A DNA stretch of 64,000 nucleotides. Source: Litomosoides sigmodontis. Lineage: Eukaryota; Nematoda; Chromadorea; Rhabditida; Onchocercidae. The notes beneath the pieces are model-generated. The model was not told where the DNA came from, did not search any database, and saw only the letters and a list, made by a program, of their open reading frames with translations. The stretch's first letter is position 1. Every line of letters begins with the position of its first letter. Made by a program: the position numbers and the translations under genes. This document shows, in pieces, positions 62,468 through 64,000 of this stretch. The stretch spans positions 6,593,865-6,657,864 of the forward strand of contig OY718806.1 in the NCBI GenBank assembly GCA_963070105.1, written 5' to 3'.

Positions 62468-63905
62468 CTACAAATCTCCAGATTCTAATTTTGAAGGGAC
62501 AGGAGAAAAAAATGTTTATTTTGGGGCAGAAAAGTTTTTAATTTCAATTAAGAAAACGATTAATTTCTAACGAGTTATGAATGTCAGTGTATGTGCAATC
62601 ATTGATAGCTGAATATAGAACAGGAATTGGAATTTGAGTGTAAACTGGGGTTAAAAATCTGTTGTAAACTTTTCGCTTTAGTGTAAGCCTTTCAAGCAGT
62701 ACGCACATCGAAAAATGCATGTCACTTGAAGCAAAAGAAATGAAAATAATTACAAAACAGTTGAGATTTTAAGACGTTTAGGAAGCAAAGAGATGGAAGT
62801 TGCTTTACGATAACTGTTCAGTTTACTTTCCATTAGTACTAGTTGGACTGCCTGAAGAAATTCCTGGAATGCGCGATGTGATTCAGTTTTGGGAGAGTTG
62901 AGCATTTCGCATCGCACGACATCCGTCGTCCCTCATATCAATTATTCCAATAACTTAAGGCTTTTCACCACATCACTGTTAGTTGTTTTTAATTAGTAAA
63001 GCAATCGGAAAGTGGTGCATGCCTGCCTGTCCATCTATTCCAGCATTTATTTAACAGCAGCATGTCAAGACTTTAATTCTATGACGTGTTACTCTTAGCT
63101 GCGAGATACCTATTTCTTCTAAGTCACTACTGCCGTCAATTTCCGAAAATGTCGCTTCGTAAATAAGTGATTACGAATCAATATATTTCGTGATAATACA
63201 GATATTACTGCATCATCGAGTTAAAATAAGTTCGTCCATATGCTAATCAAATTATCAGACTGAAACGTGAGGATAAAAAAAAGGAGGTGCAAAAGCAGAT
63301 CAAGGAATGATGGTGTAGATGCTGTTAGAGCGACACACACCTTTCTTCACATACTGTTTCGTAGGGAGTCTCGATAATGCGATACAATTTCATTGTAAAA
63401 AAATATGACCAGCCAGATTTCGACAATTGTTTGACCAATTTTCCACTAATTACTCTCTGTTTTAATTGCTCTATTTGTAAAAACACAGAATATGCAATAT
63501 CGTTGATAATATCCAACATAAACAATTCAATTCTTTTTTAAACAGCATTTATTAAAGGTTAAAATGTCTGGAATCAGTTTTTATAAAATGCCTTTGAAAA
63601 CCTCATTTGACAAGAGTTAAAGGAAAATTCCACTAAGGCATGAAATTTTTGCATACTCGTCAAAATTATTGTGGAAATCAATAGCATTTTTGAAGCGTAT
63701 ATGAGAGAGAGAGAGAGAGAGAGAGAGTTCCTTCTGCACATTATGTAACTGTAAGTGATGTCGAGTGATGCGATACTTCAGCAGCGGTAATCTGTTTGTC
63801 AAGTTCTTTAATGGACACCAGATCAGTGATTTTTCCTTCTCCTTTCTCTATGTTTCCTCCGATGCCACATTCGTTACCTTCTGATTCTCATATTCCATCC
63901 CTTAC
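62468..63905. other. probable intron or spacer upstream of the ALP LIM exons
   Basis: About 1.4 kb. A 37-base minus-strand exon candidate is flanked by CATTCCAG and GTAAAC (62863-62827) and would link the neighbouring exons in phase. An overlapping frame there reads GISSGSPTSTNGK. A (GA)n tract sits near the right end. Nothing else is supported. Confidence 0.35.
63703..63727. repeat. (GA)n microsatellite
   Basis: Uninterrupted GA repeat of about 12 units. Confidence 0.95.
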
Positions 63906-64000
63906 ATGTTGCCGGTCCATTCCCTTCACCTCCATCTCTATCGGTGTAAGACGGCTGGCTCCCTTCACAGCAATATCCTGCACTTTCATTTCAGCAACTG
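63906..64000 (-). CDS. partial minus-strand exon running off the window
   Basis: Open from the window edge, including AEMKVQDIAVKGASRLTPIE and ending MDRQH, followed by the donor GTAAGG at 63905. I do not recognise the peptide. It may be an upstream exon of the ALP/Enigma gene to its left, which lacks its 5' end, or belong to another gene. The frame continues past the donor for five codons to a TGA, then stays open for some 48 more codons. Confidence 0.45.

Overview
The window looks like nuclear DNA of a nematode. It is AT-rich, and its genes are split into many small exons with GT-AG introns of roughly 60 to 800 bases. The gene set includes worm-type forms such as an UNC-115/abLIM with three LIM domains plus villin headpiece and an ALP/Enigma triple-LIM protein. 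Base composition, intron size and loose gene spacing suggest a filarial or other spirurid worm, but I cannot name the genus. No bacterial or viral block, CRISPR array or recognisable tRNA/rRNA was seen. Exons were joined by reading splice sites, phase and family resemblance; almost every model closes to a whole number of codons.

Layout. 1-8.4 kb holds no recognisable gene. 8.4-9.8 kb (+) encodes a small single-pass protein with an activin-receptor-like ectodomain. 11.9-14.7 kb (-) carries PTRHD1 and a low-molecular-weight tyrosine phosphatase in tandem. 15.7-20.8 kb (+) is unc-115/abLIM. 24.4-26.6 kb (-) is the KDEL receptor. 29.6-33.4 kb (+) is Unkempt. 35.1-40.3 kb (-) is the GPI inositol-deacylase PGAP1. 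43.2-44.6 kb (+) looks like broken coding sequence. 45.2-49.6 kb (-) is TAF4. 51.9-55.8 kb (+) is diacylglycerol kinase epsilon. 56.8-60.9 kb (+) is a run of a GPATCH2-like/R3H protein, an RPP14-like RNase P subunit and 3-ketodihydrosphingosine reductase (KDSR), the last two only 17 bases apart. 61.1-62.5 kb (-) is the triple-LIM end of an ALP/Enigma protein, and a further minus-strand exon runs off the right edge.

Themes. Several genes act in the ER and in membrane lipid metabolism: KDELR (retrieval), PGAP1 (GPI remodelling, with a C-terminal KKxx signal), KDSR (sphingolipid synthesis) and DGKE (diacylglycerol phosphorylation). Two genes are cytoskeletal LIM proteins (UNC-115, ALP), and others act on RNA or transcription (Unkempt, TAF4, RPP14, GPATCH2-like). 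All three confidently assigned head-to-head intergenic regions contain a (CA)n tract: 99 bp, 23 bp and a 529-bp CA/CATA array.

The points most worth following are the RPP14-like/KDSR pair (vertebrate RPP14 shares an mRNA with a different lipid-pathway gene), a reduced RING end on Unkempt, a G-patch-less GPATCH2 relative with an R3H-like tail, a frame-shifting cassette exon candidate in TAF4, and unexplained coding-like tracts at 43.2-44.6 kb and antisense in a DGKE intron.
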